A stretch of 64,000 nucleotides of DNA from CAZNYN01 sp964422205 (GTDB lineage: Bacteria; Synergistota; Synergistia; Synergistales; Synergistaceae), in NCBI GenBank assembly GCA_964422205.1, contig CAYRAI010000003.1, positions 9,365 through 73,364 on the forward strand, read 5' to 3'. Within the stretch, counting starts at the first letter, position 1; each line of letters opens with the position of its first letter. The position numbers and the translations under genes are program-made. Positions 24,062-32,533 of the stretch are shown here, in pieces. The notes under the pieces are model-generated. The model did no database searches. It was not told the DNA's origin and worked only from the letters and a program-made list of their open reading frames with translations.

Positions 24062-25143
24062 AAATTCTTCTTCTGCTGAATTATGCTGGGGCGGACATCC
24101 GTTCCTGGAAGAAAATCCGCGAATTGGGTTTTGAACCTTACAAATTACTTTCGTCAGATAGTAAGTATTTAGAAGAATGCGGCCTTACAGAGAGGGCCGT
24201 CTTAAAAATAAGAGAAGGCTCTCTTTCGGGATGGGCGGAAAAAGAGTATGAAAAAGTTCTCTCTGTTAAAGCCGATGTTATAACATGCGATGATGAAAAA
24301 TATCCGGAAAGCCTCTTTGACTTAAAAGACGCACCCTTGGTTCTTTACATAAAAGGCAGTGCAAGTTTGCTGTCGCACCGAACAGTAGGTGTTGTCGGAA
24401 CGAGAAAATCAACCTCCTACGGAAGAGAGATATCAAAGCGCATAGGTACAAACTGCTCCGCCTCTCACATATCTTTGATAAGCGGAGGCGCTTCCGGCAT
24501 AGACGGAGCGGCTCATCTCGGAACATGCGATGCAGGCGGAAGAACAGCCGCGGTATTCGGCACAGGTATTGATGTATTATATCCAGCCTCCAATGCCGCC
24601 TTATTTGAAAAAATAACGGAGCGCGGTGCTCTTATTACGGAATTTCCAACTGGAAGTGGTGCCGAGCCGTGGCATTTTCCGCGCAGGAACAGACTGGTTG
24701 CCGCTCTGTCGGAACGGCTGATCGTTGTTGAAGCTCCTCAGAAGAGCGGTGCCATGATAACAGCGAGAATAGCCCTTGAGCTTGGAAGAGAAGTTTGGGC
24801 TGTTCCGGGGCATATAGACCAAGAAGTTACATCCGGCTCTAACAGACTGATATTTGACGGGGCCTATCCTTACATATCGGATGAAATGTTTTTTCAGCTA
24901 AACAACAGGCAGCACTCTCTTTTTGACAGCTACAGGTCGGAAGAGATAATAGATACAGATAATTTAACGCCTGACGAGAGAGCGGTTTTAAAGGCGATGA
25001 GGAACAAAAGCTCTCAAACTGTTGACAATCTCGCGGATGAAGTTAAAATGAGCGCCGCTTGTATTCTTAAAATAATTGCAATTCTCTCTGCAAAAGGGAT
25101 AGTTTATTCATCAGGCCCAGGCAGATTTAGCGCTAAAGTTTGA
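24046..25143 (+). CDS. dprA: DNA-processing protein A
   Basis: Loads RecA on incoming single-stranded DNA. 365 residues: an N-terminal helical part, then the Rossmann-like DprA domain with VGTRKST, ISGGASGIDGAAH, GTGIDVLYP and AEPWHFPRRNR, and a C-terminal winged-helix-like domain (about 305-365). It overlaps the comM 3' end by 16 nt. The pilin and PilC genes at the window end could belong to the same DNA-uptake capacity; that is inference. Confidence 0.95.
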   Translation: MDEVLKILLLLNYAGADIRSWKKIRELGFEPYKLLSSDSKYLEECGLTERAVLKIREGSLSGWAEKEYEKVLSVKADVITCDDEKYPESLFDLKDAPLVLYIKGSASLLSHRTVGVVGTRKSTSYGREISKRIGTNCSASHISLISGGASGIDGAAHLGTCDAGGRTAAVFGTGIDVLYPASNAALFEKITERGALITEFPTGSGAEPWHFPRRNRLVAALSERLIVVEAPQKSGAMITARIALELGREVWAVPGHIDQEVTSGSNRLIFDGAYPYISDEMFFQLNNRQHSLFDSYRSEEIIDTDNLTPDERAVLKAMRNKSSQTVDNLADEVKMSAACILKIIAILSAKGIVYSSGPGRFSAKV

Positions 25144-25157
25144 AAGAGGTGTATTAA

Positions 25158-27446
25158 ATGGCTGTAAAGAAAGAGTCACAATCCGAGGAAAAAACGGAAG
25201 CAAGAAAAAAAGCTTCAAAACCAAAGGCGAAAACAGCTGTGAAAAAGACAAAGGCATCCGAAGCTGAAGAGATAAAACAAGCAACAAAGAGTGTGTCGGA
25301 GAAAAAATCAAGCTCAACCGCAAAGACAGCAAAGACAGCAAAAACTGCTAAAAGCGCAAAAGCTCCGGCAAAAACTTCAAAGTCAAAGCAAAAATTTGCA
25401 TCTTATGAAGGAAAGACGCTTGTTGTTGTTGAATCTCCTGCCAAGGCAAAAACTCTCGAAAAAATATTGGGCAGTAAATATCGTGTCTTGGCAAGTGTTG
25501 GACACGTTCGCGATCTGCCTAAAGGCAGAATAGCAATCGATGTGGATAACGATTTTGAACCTGATTACATCCAGGTACGTGGCAAGGCAGATATTATAAA
25601 AGGGCTTAAAGGTGCATCGGCAGCCAGCAGCAGAACTCTTCTCGCCTCCGACCCCGACCGTGAAGGCGAGGCTATCGCCTGGCATTTGGCGACACTGCTT
25701 AATATAGATCCTGAGTCGGACTGCCGCATCAGAATGCACGAAATAACAAAGAACGGAGTTCAGGGCGCAGTCTCTTCTCCAGATAAAATAGATATAGACA
25801 AAGTCAATGCCCAGCAGGCGCGCAGGGTCCTTGACAGACTTGTCGGCTATCAGCTAAGCCCTCTTCTCTGGTATAAAGTTCAAAGAGGGCTCTCTGCAGG
25901 CAGAGTCCAGTCTGTAGCTCTCAGAATAGTTTGCGAGAGAGAGGACGAAATAGAAAAGTTTATCCCCGAGGAATATTGGCTGATAGATGTGGATGCGTCA
26001 TCTCTGACAGGAGAGCGCAAGTATGAGCTCAGAGTTGAAAAGTTCAAAGACAAGCCTCTCACAGTACAGAACGCTCTTCAGGCTGAGGATGTCGAGAAAG
26101 CGATATCATCGGGCAAGCTTGTCGTAGACGAATTTAAAACAAAGGAAAATTCAAGATCCCCTCTCCCTCCGTTTAAGACAAGCACACTCCAGCAGGAGGC
26201 TTCTAGAAGGTGCGGCTTTGCTCCTAAGCGCACGATGAGAATAGCTCAGGCTCTCTACGAAGGCATTGATATCCCGGGCAAAGGGCCTACAGGTCTTATC
26301 ACTTACATGCGTACAGACAGCCTTCGCTTGGCTCCGGAGGCCATAGACGCGTCAAGAAAATACATCGCGGAGCAAATAGGGCAAGAATACCTGCCTAAGG
26401 AACACAAAGAATATTCGCCCAAAGGCAAATCTCAGGATGCCCATGAAGCAATAAGGGCCACAGATGCCTCTCTAACTCCCGAATATCTGAAAAGTTACTT
26501 AACTCCGGAGCAGCACAAGCTCTATGAGCTTATTTGGAGCAGGTTTATCGCAAGCCAGATGGAGGATGCCAGAACAGCCAGATCAACTCTCGTATGCTCA
26601 TCGGGAAACTATAAGCTCAAGCAGTCGGGCATAGTTGTGACATTTTACGGATGGGGCAAAATCTATCCACTCGGCGTCAAGAACACAATCATAGAAGCTG
26701 CTGTCGAAGGCGAGATTCTTAACGCCGATAAAATACACAAGGAGCAGAAATTTACGCAGCCTCCCGCACGCTATACGGAAGCAGGATTAGTAAAGGCTCT
26801 TGAAGAAAAGGGCATAGGCCGTCCATCGACTTATGCGACAATAATAGACACTCTTTCGGCGAGAGGTTATGTCGACAGGGGAGAAGAGGACAAGAAATTA
26901 ATACCGACAAAACTCGGAAGGCTTGTTAATACATTCCTTATAAAATATTTCTTCCAGTTTATCAACGTAGACTTCACGGCAAAGATGGAAGAGTCTCTTG
27001 ACAGCATTGAAGCTGGGACACTGAAGTGGCGTGAAGTAATGAAGACCTTCTGGAATATATTCAAACCTATACTTGACGATGTCTCTGCAAATGCTGAAAG
27101 CATGAGGCCTGAACCGGAGTTAATCGGTGAACAGTGTCCCGAATGCGGCAAGGATCTGATCATAAAGCGCGGGCGTTTTGGCGAATTTATCGCCTGTACC
27201 GGATATCCCGAATGCAGATACACAAGAAAAATTGTTAAATCGACGGGAATTAAATGCCCAAAGTGCGGAGAGGGAGAACTTATCCGCAGAAGAACTACAA
27301 AGGGAAAGATGAAAGGCAGATTCTTCTACGGATGCAACAGGTATCCGGAGTGCGACTACATCTCGTGGAAGAAGCCCGAGAACGGTGAAGCTCAGACAAA
27401 TGCCGACTCTGTACAGGAGACTCAGGATGCAGCATCAGACATGTAG
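25158..27446 (+). CDS. topA: DNA topoisomerase I with lysine-rich N-terminal tail
   Basis: Relaxes negative supercoils. After an unusual tail of about 84 residues rich in K, A, S and T (including TAK repeats), the toprim domain begins at TLVVVESPAKAKT, with DPDREGEAI further on. The active-site tyrosine is in GLITYMRTDS. Two zinc-ribbon repeats close the protein (CPECGKDLI...CTGYPEC and CPKCGEGEL...CNRYPEC). Total 762 residues. A histone-H1-like tail is not part of the standard enzyme. The end overlaps trmFO by 20 nt. Confidence 0.96.
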   Translation: MAVKKESQSEEKTEARKKASKPKAKTAVKKTKASEAEEIKQATKSVSEKKSSSTAKTAKTAKTAKSAKAPAKTSKSKQKFASYEGKTLVVVESPAKAKTLEKILGSKYRVLASVGHVRDLPKGRIAIDVDNDFEPDYIQVRGKADIIKGLKGASAASSRTLLASDPDREGEAIAWHLATLLNIDPESDCRIRMHEITKNGVQGAVSSPDKIDIDKVNAQQARRVLDRLVGYQLSPLLWYKVQRGLSAGRVQSVALRIVCEREDEIEKFIPEEYWLIDVDASSLTGERKYELRVEKFKDKPLTVQNALQAEDVEKAISSGKLVVDEFKTKENSRSPLPPFKTSTLQQEASRRCGFAPKRTMRIAQALYEGIDIPGKGPTGLITYMRTDSLRLAPEAIDASRKYIAEQIGQEYLPKEHKEYSPKGKSQDAHEAIRATDASLTPEYLKSYLTPEQHKLYELIWSRFIASQMEDARTARSTLVCSSGNYKLKQSGIVVTFYGWGKIYPLGVKNTIIEAAVEGEILNADKIHKEQKFTQPPARYTEAGLVKALEEKGIGRPSTYATIIDTLSARGYVDRGEEDKKLIPTKLGRLVNTFLIKYFFQFINVDFTAKMEESLDSIEAGTLKWREVMKTFWNIFKPILDDVSANAESMRPEPELIGEQCPECGKDLIIKRGRFGEFIACTGYPECRYTRKIVKSTGIKCPKCGEGELIRRRTTKGKMKGRFFYGCNRYPECDYISWKKPENGEAQTNADSVQETQDAASDM

Positions 27447-28767
27447 CGTCATAGGCGGCGGCCTTGCCGGCTCTGAAGCAGCATGGCAGCTTGCCGAGCG
27501 CGGCATTAAGATCCGCCTGACAGAAATGAGGCCGGAGAAGAGCACTCCGGCCCATGAAACAGCCTTAATGGGAGAGCTGGTATGCAGCAATTCTCTGGGA
27601 GGCGAGATGACAAAAACTCCAGCCGGTATACTCAAAACCGAACTAAAAACATTGGGCAGTTTGTTGATTTCGTGTGCCGAGAAGAGCCGCGTGCCTGCCG
27701 GCAACGCTCTTGCCGTCGACAGAACAGTCTTTGCAGAGCTTGTAACCTCTGCCATAGAGAACCATCCAAATATCGAAGTGATTAGGGAAGAAGCTCGTGA
27801 GATACCTGAAGGTCCTGTTATAATCGCAACCGGCCCTTTGACCTCATCGGCTCTTGCCGAAAAACTCAAGGAGCTTGCAGGGGAGTCTTTTCTCTATTTT
27901 TTTGATGCAGTAGCTCCTATAGTGACTCTCGAAAGTATAGACCCGTCTTTATCTTTCAGAGCAAACAGATACGGAGATACCGGGGACTACATCAACTGTC
28001 CTATGAACGAAGAAGAATACCACTCTTTCTGGGAAGCTCTTGTAAGTGCTGAAACTGCTGCTATGCACGAATTCGATAAAGAAGCCATGAAGCATTTTGA
28101 GGGCTGTCTGCCGGTCGAGGTTATAGCAAAACGCGGCGAAAAAACCCTCCTCTTCGGCCCTCTTCGTCCTGTGGGACTTTCTCAGAACTGCGGAGAGGAA
28201 CACTGCGCAGTCGTGCAGCTTCGCCAGGACAACAGTGACGGAACTTTGTACAACATGGTCGGCTTCCAAACAAATCTCAAATGGGGAGAGCAGGAAAGAG
28301 TTTTCAGAATGATTCCAGCTCTTAAAAATGCCGAATTTGTCCGCAAAGGCGTTATGCACAGAAATATGTTCGTATGCGCTCCGAAAGTGCTTGACGCAAA
28401 TCTGCGTCCGGGCGGGAGAAAGTCTGTCTACCTTGCGGGACAAATAACAGGAGTTGAAGGGTATGTCGAAAGCATAGCAATGGGCATGGCATCGGCTTTA
28501 TTTGCCTATGCTGACATCAATAAATCAGAAATACCTCAGTTTCCTCTTGAGACGGCTATAGGTTCTTTGCTCAACTATCTTAAAAATGCCTTACCTGAAA
28601 CATTTCAGCCCATGAATGTTAATCTTGGAATATTTCCAAAACTGCCTGGCAAAAAAATCTGCAAACGTACACTGCGCTGTGAGGCATATGCTGAGAGGTC
28701 TGCCTTAGCTCTTGAAAAATTTATCAAAAGCAATGAAGATATATTTTTTCACAAACGTAATATTTAA
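27427..28767 (+). CDS. trmFO: Methylenetetrahydrofolate-tRNA-(uracil-5-)-methyltransferase
   Basis: Folate- and FAD-dependent enzyme making m5U54 in tRNA. 446 residues; N-terminal FAD loop VIGGGLAGSEAAW, then LTEMRP, CSNSLGGE, FGPLRPVGL and NMVGFQTNLKW, all family signatures. I start at ATG 27427, inside the topA end, with AGGAG just upstream. A terminator follows at 28860. Confidence 0.95.
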   Translation: MQHQTCSVIGGGLAGSEAAWQLAERGIKIRLTEMRPEKSTPAHETALMGELVCSNSLGGEMTKTPAGILKTELKTLGSLLISCAEKSRVPAGNALAVDRTVFAELVTSAIENHPNIEVIREEAREIPEGPVIIATGPLTSSALAEKLKELAGESFLYFFDAVAPIVTLESIDPSLSFRANRYGDTGDYINCPMNEEEYHSFWEALVSAETAAMHEFDKEAMKHFEGCLPVEVIAKRGEKTLLFGPLRPVGLSQNCGEEHCAVVQLRQDNSDGTLYNMVGFQTNLKWGEQERVFRMIPALKNAEFVRKGVMHRNMFVCAPKVLDANLRPGGRKSVYLAGQITGVEGYVESIAMGMASALFAYADINKSEIPQFPLETAIGSLLNYLKNALPETFQPMNVNLGIFPKLPGKKICKRTLRCEAYAERSALALEKFIKSNEDIFFHKRNI

Positions 28768-28859
28768 AAGTTAAAATATATATAAACATAATTATATAAT
28801 ATATAATGCAAGAAAAATAGTAAAAATATATTAAAAAACGATAAATTCTTTCTTGTTAA

Positions 28860-28908
28860 CCCCTCATTTTTTAAGTGCATCCGCTGCTTAAAAAGAGGGG
28901 ATTTTTTT
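28860..28908 (+). terminator. Terminator of the dapF-trmFO run
   Basis: CCCCTC/GAGGGG and TTTTTAAG/CTTAAAAA stack with a 2-nt bulge and an 11-nt loop, then seven Ts. The 92 bp before it (28768-28859) are very AT-rich and hold no gene. Confidence 0.88.
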
Positions 28909-28937
28909 AAATAGTAAGCAAATGCTCTTTTCTTGTG

Positions 28938-28952
28938 AATTTTCTCAAAATT
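28938..28952. promoter_or_regulatory. CodY box upstream of xer-codY
   Basis: AATTTTCTCAAAATT matches the Bacillota CodY consensus AATTTTCWGAAAATT at 14 of 15 positions. It lies just upstream of the -35 element at 28957, a natural place for autoregulation by the CodY homologue encoded downstream. Confidence 0.65.
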
Positions 28953-28956
28953 TCCC

Positions 28957-28984
28957 TTGAAATTTACAATTTTCCTGTTAGAAT
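28957..28984 (+). promoter_or_regulatory. Promoter of xer-codY
   Basis: TTGAAA (28957-28962), 16-nt spacer, TAGAAT (28979-28984). The expected start (28990-28992) coincides with the xer ATG, so the message may be leaderless. Confidence 0.55.
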
Positions 28985-28991
28985 ACCGTTC

Positions 28992-29882
28992 ATGGTCGAA
29001 AATATTTGTTCTAATATCGATGACTTCCTTATGTGCTTAGAGGCAAGAGGGCGTTCGCGGAATACCCTTGTAAATTATTCTGTGGACCTAAATCAATTTG
29101 CAGATTATCTTGAGAAACAGGGAATAAAAGATGTCTCGGAGATAGATTCCGATTCTGTAAGAGTTTTTTTAAGCAACATGATAGGCATTGATATGGCTCG
29201 GACATCAGCGTCAAGAAAGCTTTCGGCAGTAAGAGGGTTCGTAAAATGGCTTGGAAGCAGAGATATTATTCAGAAAAAGGATATTGCCACAGGGCTTAAG
29301 GGCCCGAAGCTCCATCCCGCCATACCGAGAGCCCTGTCTTATGAAGATACGATCAGGCTTATAACCGAAGGGCCTAAACAGGACAGTCACCGCAAGAGAG
29401 ACAGGCTTATCCTAGAGCTCATGTACAGCGCCGGCCTGCGTGTTTCTGAGCTTATAGCACTAAACTGGGAAAATATTGAGTTTTCGACGCGAACCATTCG
29501 CATCATGGGAAAGGGTGAGAAGGAAAGAATTGCCCCGTTTGGAAGAGAAGCAGCCTGCTTGCTGGATGAATGGTATACATTGAATGGAGCGAAAAAAGAT
29601 GCTCCAGTGTTTTTATCCGAAAAAAACGCGGAAAGGCTTACAGTCAGGACTGTACACCGTCTTGTAGCCAGAGCCGCCGCAAATGTCGGACTCCACGGAG
29701 TCTCCCCTCATACACTGAGGCATTGCTTCGCAACTCACATGCTTGAAAGAGGCGCGCCTTTGAGAGTGGTTCAGGAACTGCTTGGACACGAGACTATAGC
29801 AACAACACAGAGATATTTATCCATAACAACGGAACAGATTAAAAAAAGCTATATGCAGTCACATCCTAGAGCACAGGAATAG
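28992..29882 (+). CDS. xerC: Tyrosine recombinase XerC/XerD family
   Basis: 296 residues: N-terminal SAM-like core-binding domain (about 1-90) and catalytic domain with R in AGLRVSEL, K in GKGEKER, HTLRH, LGHE and the nucleophile Y in TTQRYL. It probably acts at dif to resolve chromosome dimers. In Bacillus the same position upstream of codY is held by codV, an Xer protein. Whether it is XerC-like or a single all-purpose Xer cannot be said. No ribosome site precedes ATG 28992; a GTG at 28935 in the same frame also lacks one and would lie upstream of the predicted promoter. Confidence 0.9.
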   Translation: MVENICSNIDDFLMCLEARGRSRNTLVNYSVDLNQFADYLEKQGIKDVSEIDSDSVRVFLSNMIGIDMARTSASRKLSAVRGFVKWLGSRDIIQKKDIATGLKGPKLHPAIPRALSYEDTIRLITEGPKQDSHRKRDRLILELMYSAGLRVSELIALNWENIEFSTRTIRIMGKGEKERIAPFGREAACLLDEWYTLNGAKKDAPVFLSEKNAERLTVRTVHRLVARAAANVGLHGVSPHTLRHCFATHMLERGAPLRVVQELLGHETIATTQRYLSITTEQIKKSYMQSHPRAQE

Positions 29883-29916
29883 TTACCGTCATAACATCAG
29901 GGAGGAATCAGAACTA

Positions 29917-30750
29917 ATGGATACACCAAAAGAGCTAATCGAGGCACGCCCAAAAATTATGAACCAGTCAGCAATGCAGGATCTTCTTGAGAAGACCCGA
30001 GTTGTAAGCAGAGTACTCCAGTCACGCAAAGACAGAGGCGCTCCTGATTATCCGAAGCTTGCCAGGCTTATGTGCGACCTATCGGCAGCCAATGTATACA
30101 TAATAAACAGAGAGGGACGTATCTTAGGTTATGCATGGATAAGCGAGTATGACTGCCCGATAATGGCCGACATGCTTATAAACGCCTCTATGCCAGCATC
30201 ATACGCCGAAAAAGTCAACCAGTACCATGAGTCGATACTCAACCACACAGACCACGGCCTCTGCGCTTATGCGGATCAGCCATGCACGTATTCTAATAAG
30301 CATGTGCTGCTGGTTCCCATCAACGGCTCGGGTGAACGCCTCGGCACTCTTATACTTGCAAGATTCGGCTGCCAGTTTGATACAAGAGACCTCGTCCTTG
30401 CCGAATATCTTGGCACAGTAGTAGGACTTGAGATACTAAACGACAGAGGCAAGTCAATAGAAGAACGCGGACGCGAGCGTCTTGTCGTTCAGATGGCAAT
30501 GAGAGCATTATCCTACTCTGAAGTCGAATCAGTTCGCCATATCATAGAAGATTTGGGCGGCCCCGAAGGCGTTGTTGTTGCAAGCAAGGTCGCAGACAGA
30601 GTGGGAGTCACTAGAAGCGTTATTGTAAATGCCTTAAGAAAACTAGGCAGTGCTGGTATAATAGAGAGCAGAAGTTTGGGCATGAAGGGAACCTATATAA
30701 AAGTCTTAAGCCCGCTATTTCTTGAGGAACTTGGCATCGCAATAAAATAA
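29917..30750 (+). CDS. codY: CodY-family global regulator
   Basis: 277 residues. The N-terminal half resembles the CodY GAF domain that binds branched-chain amino acids. The C-terminal winged helix-turn-helix (about 222-262) is almost that of Bacillus: ASKVADRVGVTRSV, then ESRSLGMKGTYIKVL. CodY links amino-acid and GTP supply to metabolism, and its DNA contacts sit in this helix. GGGAGGA precedes the ATG. The order xer-codY copies codV-clpQ-clpY-codY but lacks the clpQY (hslVU) protease genes. A near-perfect CodY box lies in front of the operon. Confidence 0.93.
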   Translation: MDTPKELIEARPKIMNQSAMQDLLEKTRVVSRVLQSRKDRGAPDYPKLARLMCDLSAANVYIINREGRILGYAWISEYDCPIMADMLINASMPASYAEKVNQYHESILNHTDHGLCAYADQPCTYSNKHVLLVPINGSGERLGTLILARFGCQFDTRDLVLAEYLGTVVGLEILNDRGKSIEERGRERLVVQMAMRALSYSEVESVRHIIEDLGGPEGVVVASKVADRVGVTRSVIVNALRKLGSAGIIESRSLGMKGTYIKVLSPLFLEELGIAIK

Positions 30751-30775
30751 GTTTTAAAACCGGGAGGTCTTAGTT

Positions 30776-31141
30776 GTGAAGGCTAGAATACTCATCGCTG
30801 AAGATTCCACTTATATGAGAATGCTGCTTAAAGAACTTCTTATCCGCAGCGGCTATGACGTTATAGGCGAGGCGGATAACGGCAATGATGCTGTTCGTTT
30901 GTATGACAAATACAAACCGGATATAGCAGCAATCGACATGCTGATGCCTGAAATGAACGGCATCGATGTTCTTAAAGCGATAAGAGCATCTCATCCTGAC
31001 GCACGGCTGCTTATGATAAGTGCTATGGGGCAGGAAAAAATGGTGATTGAAGCAATGAAAGCCGGAGCTTCTGATTTCTTTATAAAGCCATTGCAGTCCG
31101 AAAGAGTGATAGAAGCCATTGAAAGAGCGATGCGACATTAG
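30776..31141 (+). CDS. Single-domain response regulator (CheY-like)
   Basis: 121 residues, receiver domain only. Acidic pair E9-D10, phospho-acceptor D in AAIDMLMPEMNG, S/T switch in MISAMG and lysine in FIKPLQ are all present. With no output domain it acts by protein contact; chemotaxis CheY is the best known role, but no chemotaxis genes are nearby. GTG start with GGGAGG upstream, 25 nt after codY. Confidence 0.88.
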   Translation: MKARILIAEDSTYMRMLLKELLIRSGYDVIGEADNGNDAVRLYDKYKPDIAAIDMLMPEMNGIDVLKAIRASHPDARLLMISAMGQEKMVIEAMKAGASDFFIKPLQSERVIEAIERAMRH

Positions 31142-31147
31142 CACCGC

Positions 31148-31180
31148 ATCGATATTAGGCTAGTGCCTAATATCGATTTT
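31148..31180 (+). terminator. Terminator after the CheY-like gene
   Basis: Perfect 13-bp stem (31148-31160 with 31165-31177), 4-nt loop, short T tail. Confidence 0.8.
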
Positions 31181-31275
31181 TATGATAAAATGCGCTGATG
31201 TGATAGATAGTATTATGTACCGGGGCAGATTTTGCCTATAAAATAGCATAAAATTTTTTGGAGGTTTAGCCGCAT

Positions 31276-31695
31276 ATGGTAGAAAAGACGTCCGCAGCGT
31301 CAGCAGTAAGCGTAGGTGATGTTCTTAACGGCACAGTTGAACATCTTGCTCCATACGGAGCCTTTGTCAGACTTGAATCAGGGCAAAAAGCAATGGTTCA
31401 TATATCAGAGCTCTCTCACAACTACGTTAAAAAAGTTGAAGATGTGCTTGAAATGGGACAGAAGGTCACAGCAAAAGTTATTAAAATAGATGACAAGGGC
31501 AGAATAGATTTGTCCATCAAGGCAATGCAGGTAAAAGAAGTGAAGCCGCCTGTTCACCGCGAGGAAGACTTCGAAAAAAAGCTTACAAATTTTATGAAAT
31601 TCAGCGATGAAAAAATAGCCGACCTGAACAGCAAGTGCAAAGATCCGCGCGGAACAAAGAGACGCACGGGAAACAGCTCATCAGGCAAGAAATAA
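31276..31695 (+). CDS. S1-domain RNA-binding protein
   Basis: 139 residues. One S1 domain (about 11-82: VLNGTVEHLAPYGAFVRL, MVHISELS, KVTAKVIKID, RIDLSIKA) followed by a charged tail ending in a basic, glycine/serine-rich end. It resembles YabR and general stress protein 13 of Bacillus and probably contacts ribosomes or mRNA. TTGGAGG precedes the ATG. It runs into the DUF501 gene after 2 nt. Confidence 0.88.
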   Translation: MVEKTSAASAVSVGDVLNGTVEHLAPYGAFVRLESGQKAMVHISELSHNYVKKVEDVLEMGQKVTAKVIKIDDKGRIDLSIKAMQVKEVKPPVHREEDFEKKLTNFMKFSDEKIADLNSKCKDPRGTKRRTGNSSSGKK

Positions 31696-31697
31696 AA

Positions 31698-32327
31698 TTG
31701 GACACTATACAAAATAATAAAAAGCCGGAAGTATCCTCTCTTTCGGCTTTTTGGAGTTGTCTTACGGAAAACGATATATCTGTCTTGCGGGAACAAAACA
31801 AAGGGAGACGTTTTGACCCGGAGCAGGTCTATGCCGTAGCCTGCCGCTGTTCACAAGGTTACCCTCAGGTTGTGGTATGCCGTCCTATAACAAAAAAGAT
31901 GACTCCATTTCCGACTCTTTTCTGGCTCACATGTCCCTATCTAGACAGAAAGTGCGGAGAGCTTGAGTCACTGCATAAGATCCATGACTTAGAAGAAATC
32001 ATGGCCTTAAATCAGGAAGAGATAATCCTTTGGCACAGGAAATATGCCGAACTGCGCATGAAACTTATCGGAGCCGATACGGCAGACGCAATTAAAGCCG
32101 GCAATCAGTCAATGTGGTCATCCGTAAAAGATTGCGGCGTCGGAGGCATAAATTGGCGCGATAACCCATCCGGAGTCAAGTGCCTGCACCTGCAAACGGG
32201 AACATGGCTGGGCTGGCGCTCTCATCCAGCAGCAGCGGCACTTTCGCTCATAATAGGTGAAACGGAGTGCGCAAATAACATTTGCAGAGGATTTTTGCCC
32301 GGTAAAGAATTCGACGGGACAGAATAA
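31698..32327 (+). CDS. DUF501 family protein
   Basis: 209 residues of unknown function. Cysteine-containing segments such as VACRC, VVCRP, PFPTLFWLTCPYL and RKCGELES mark the DUF501 family, often found near divIC/ftsB or ppx genes. TTG start is chosen because homology starts soon after and it lies just past the S1 gene stop; the ribosome site is weak and a GTG at 31635 is possible. Confidence 0.82.
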   Translation: MDTIQNNKKPEVSSLSAFWSCLTENDISVLREQNKGRRFDPEQVYAVACRCSQGYPQVVVCRPITKKMTPFPTLFWLTCPYLDRKCGELESLHKIHDLEEIMALNQEEIILWHRKYAELRMKLIGADTADAIKAGNQSMWSSVKDCGVGGINWRDNPSGVKCLHLQTGTWLGWRSHPAAAALSLIIGETECANNICRGFLPGKEFDGTE

Positions 32328-32346
32328 TATAAATTTAAAAATACAT

Positions 32347-32374
32347 GGTTGACAATAAGCGATTAGATGTTAAA
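32347..32374 (+). promoter_or_regulatory. Promoter of the argG leader
   Basis: TTGACA (32347-32352), 16-nt spacer, TAAAAT (32369-32374). Start expected near 32381, giving a leader of about 420 nt. Confidence 0.75.
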
Positions 32375-32419
32375 ATACTCAACAAGTTTTGAGCATGAAG
32401 ACATGGAAGGAGGGCTGAA

Positions 32420-32533
32420 TCTTGAATTTTACCACTCTTAGACGAGCACGACGAATACGACGAATCAACCGTTCAGAGCAAATATTACTATGCGATGAAG
32501 GGGAGATGGATCTTATTGCTCGGCGACAGAGAT
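32420..32533 (+). CDS. Arginine-rich leader peptide of argG
   Basis: A 37-codon frame starts at TTG 32420, with AAGGAGGG at 32405-32412 and optimal 7-nt spacing. Ten residues are arginine: seven lie within residues 6-17 (RRARRIRRINR at 7-17) and three in the last four (RRQR, then TAA). Six of the ten Arg codons are CGA, which neighbouring genes seem to use sparingly. The second half of the frame runs through the 5' strand of the T-box stem I. This is the classical look of a stalling leader peptide, expected to report on charged tRNA-Arg. It is a prediction from sequence; I know of no such argG leader peptide. Confidence 0.75.
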
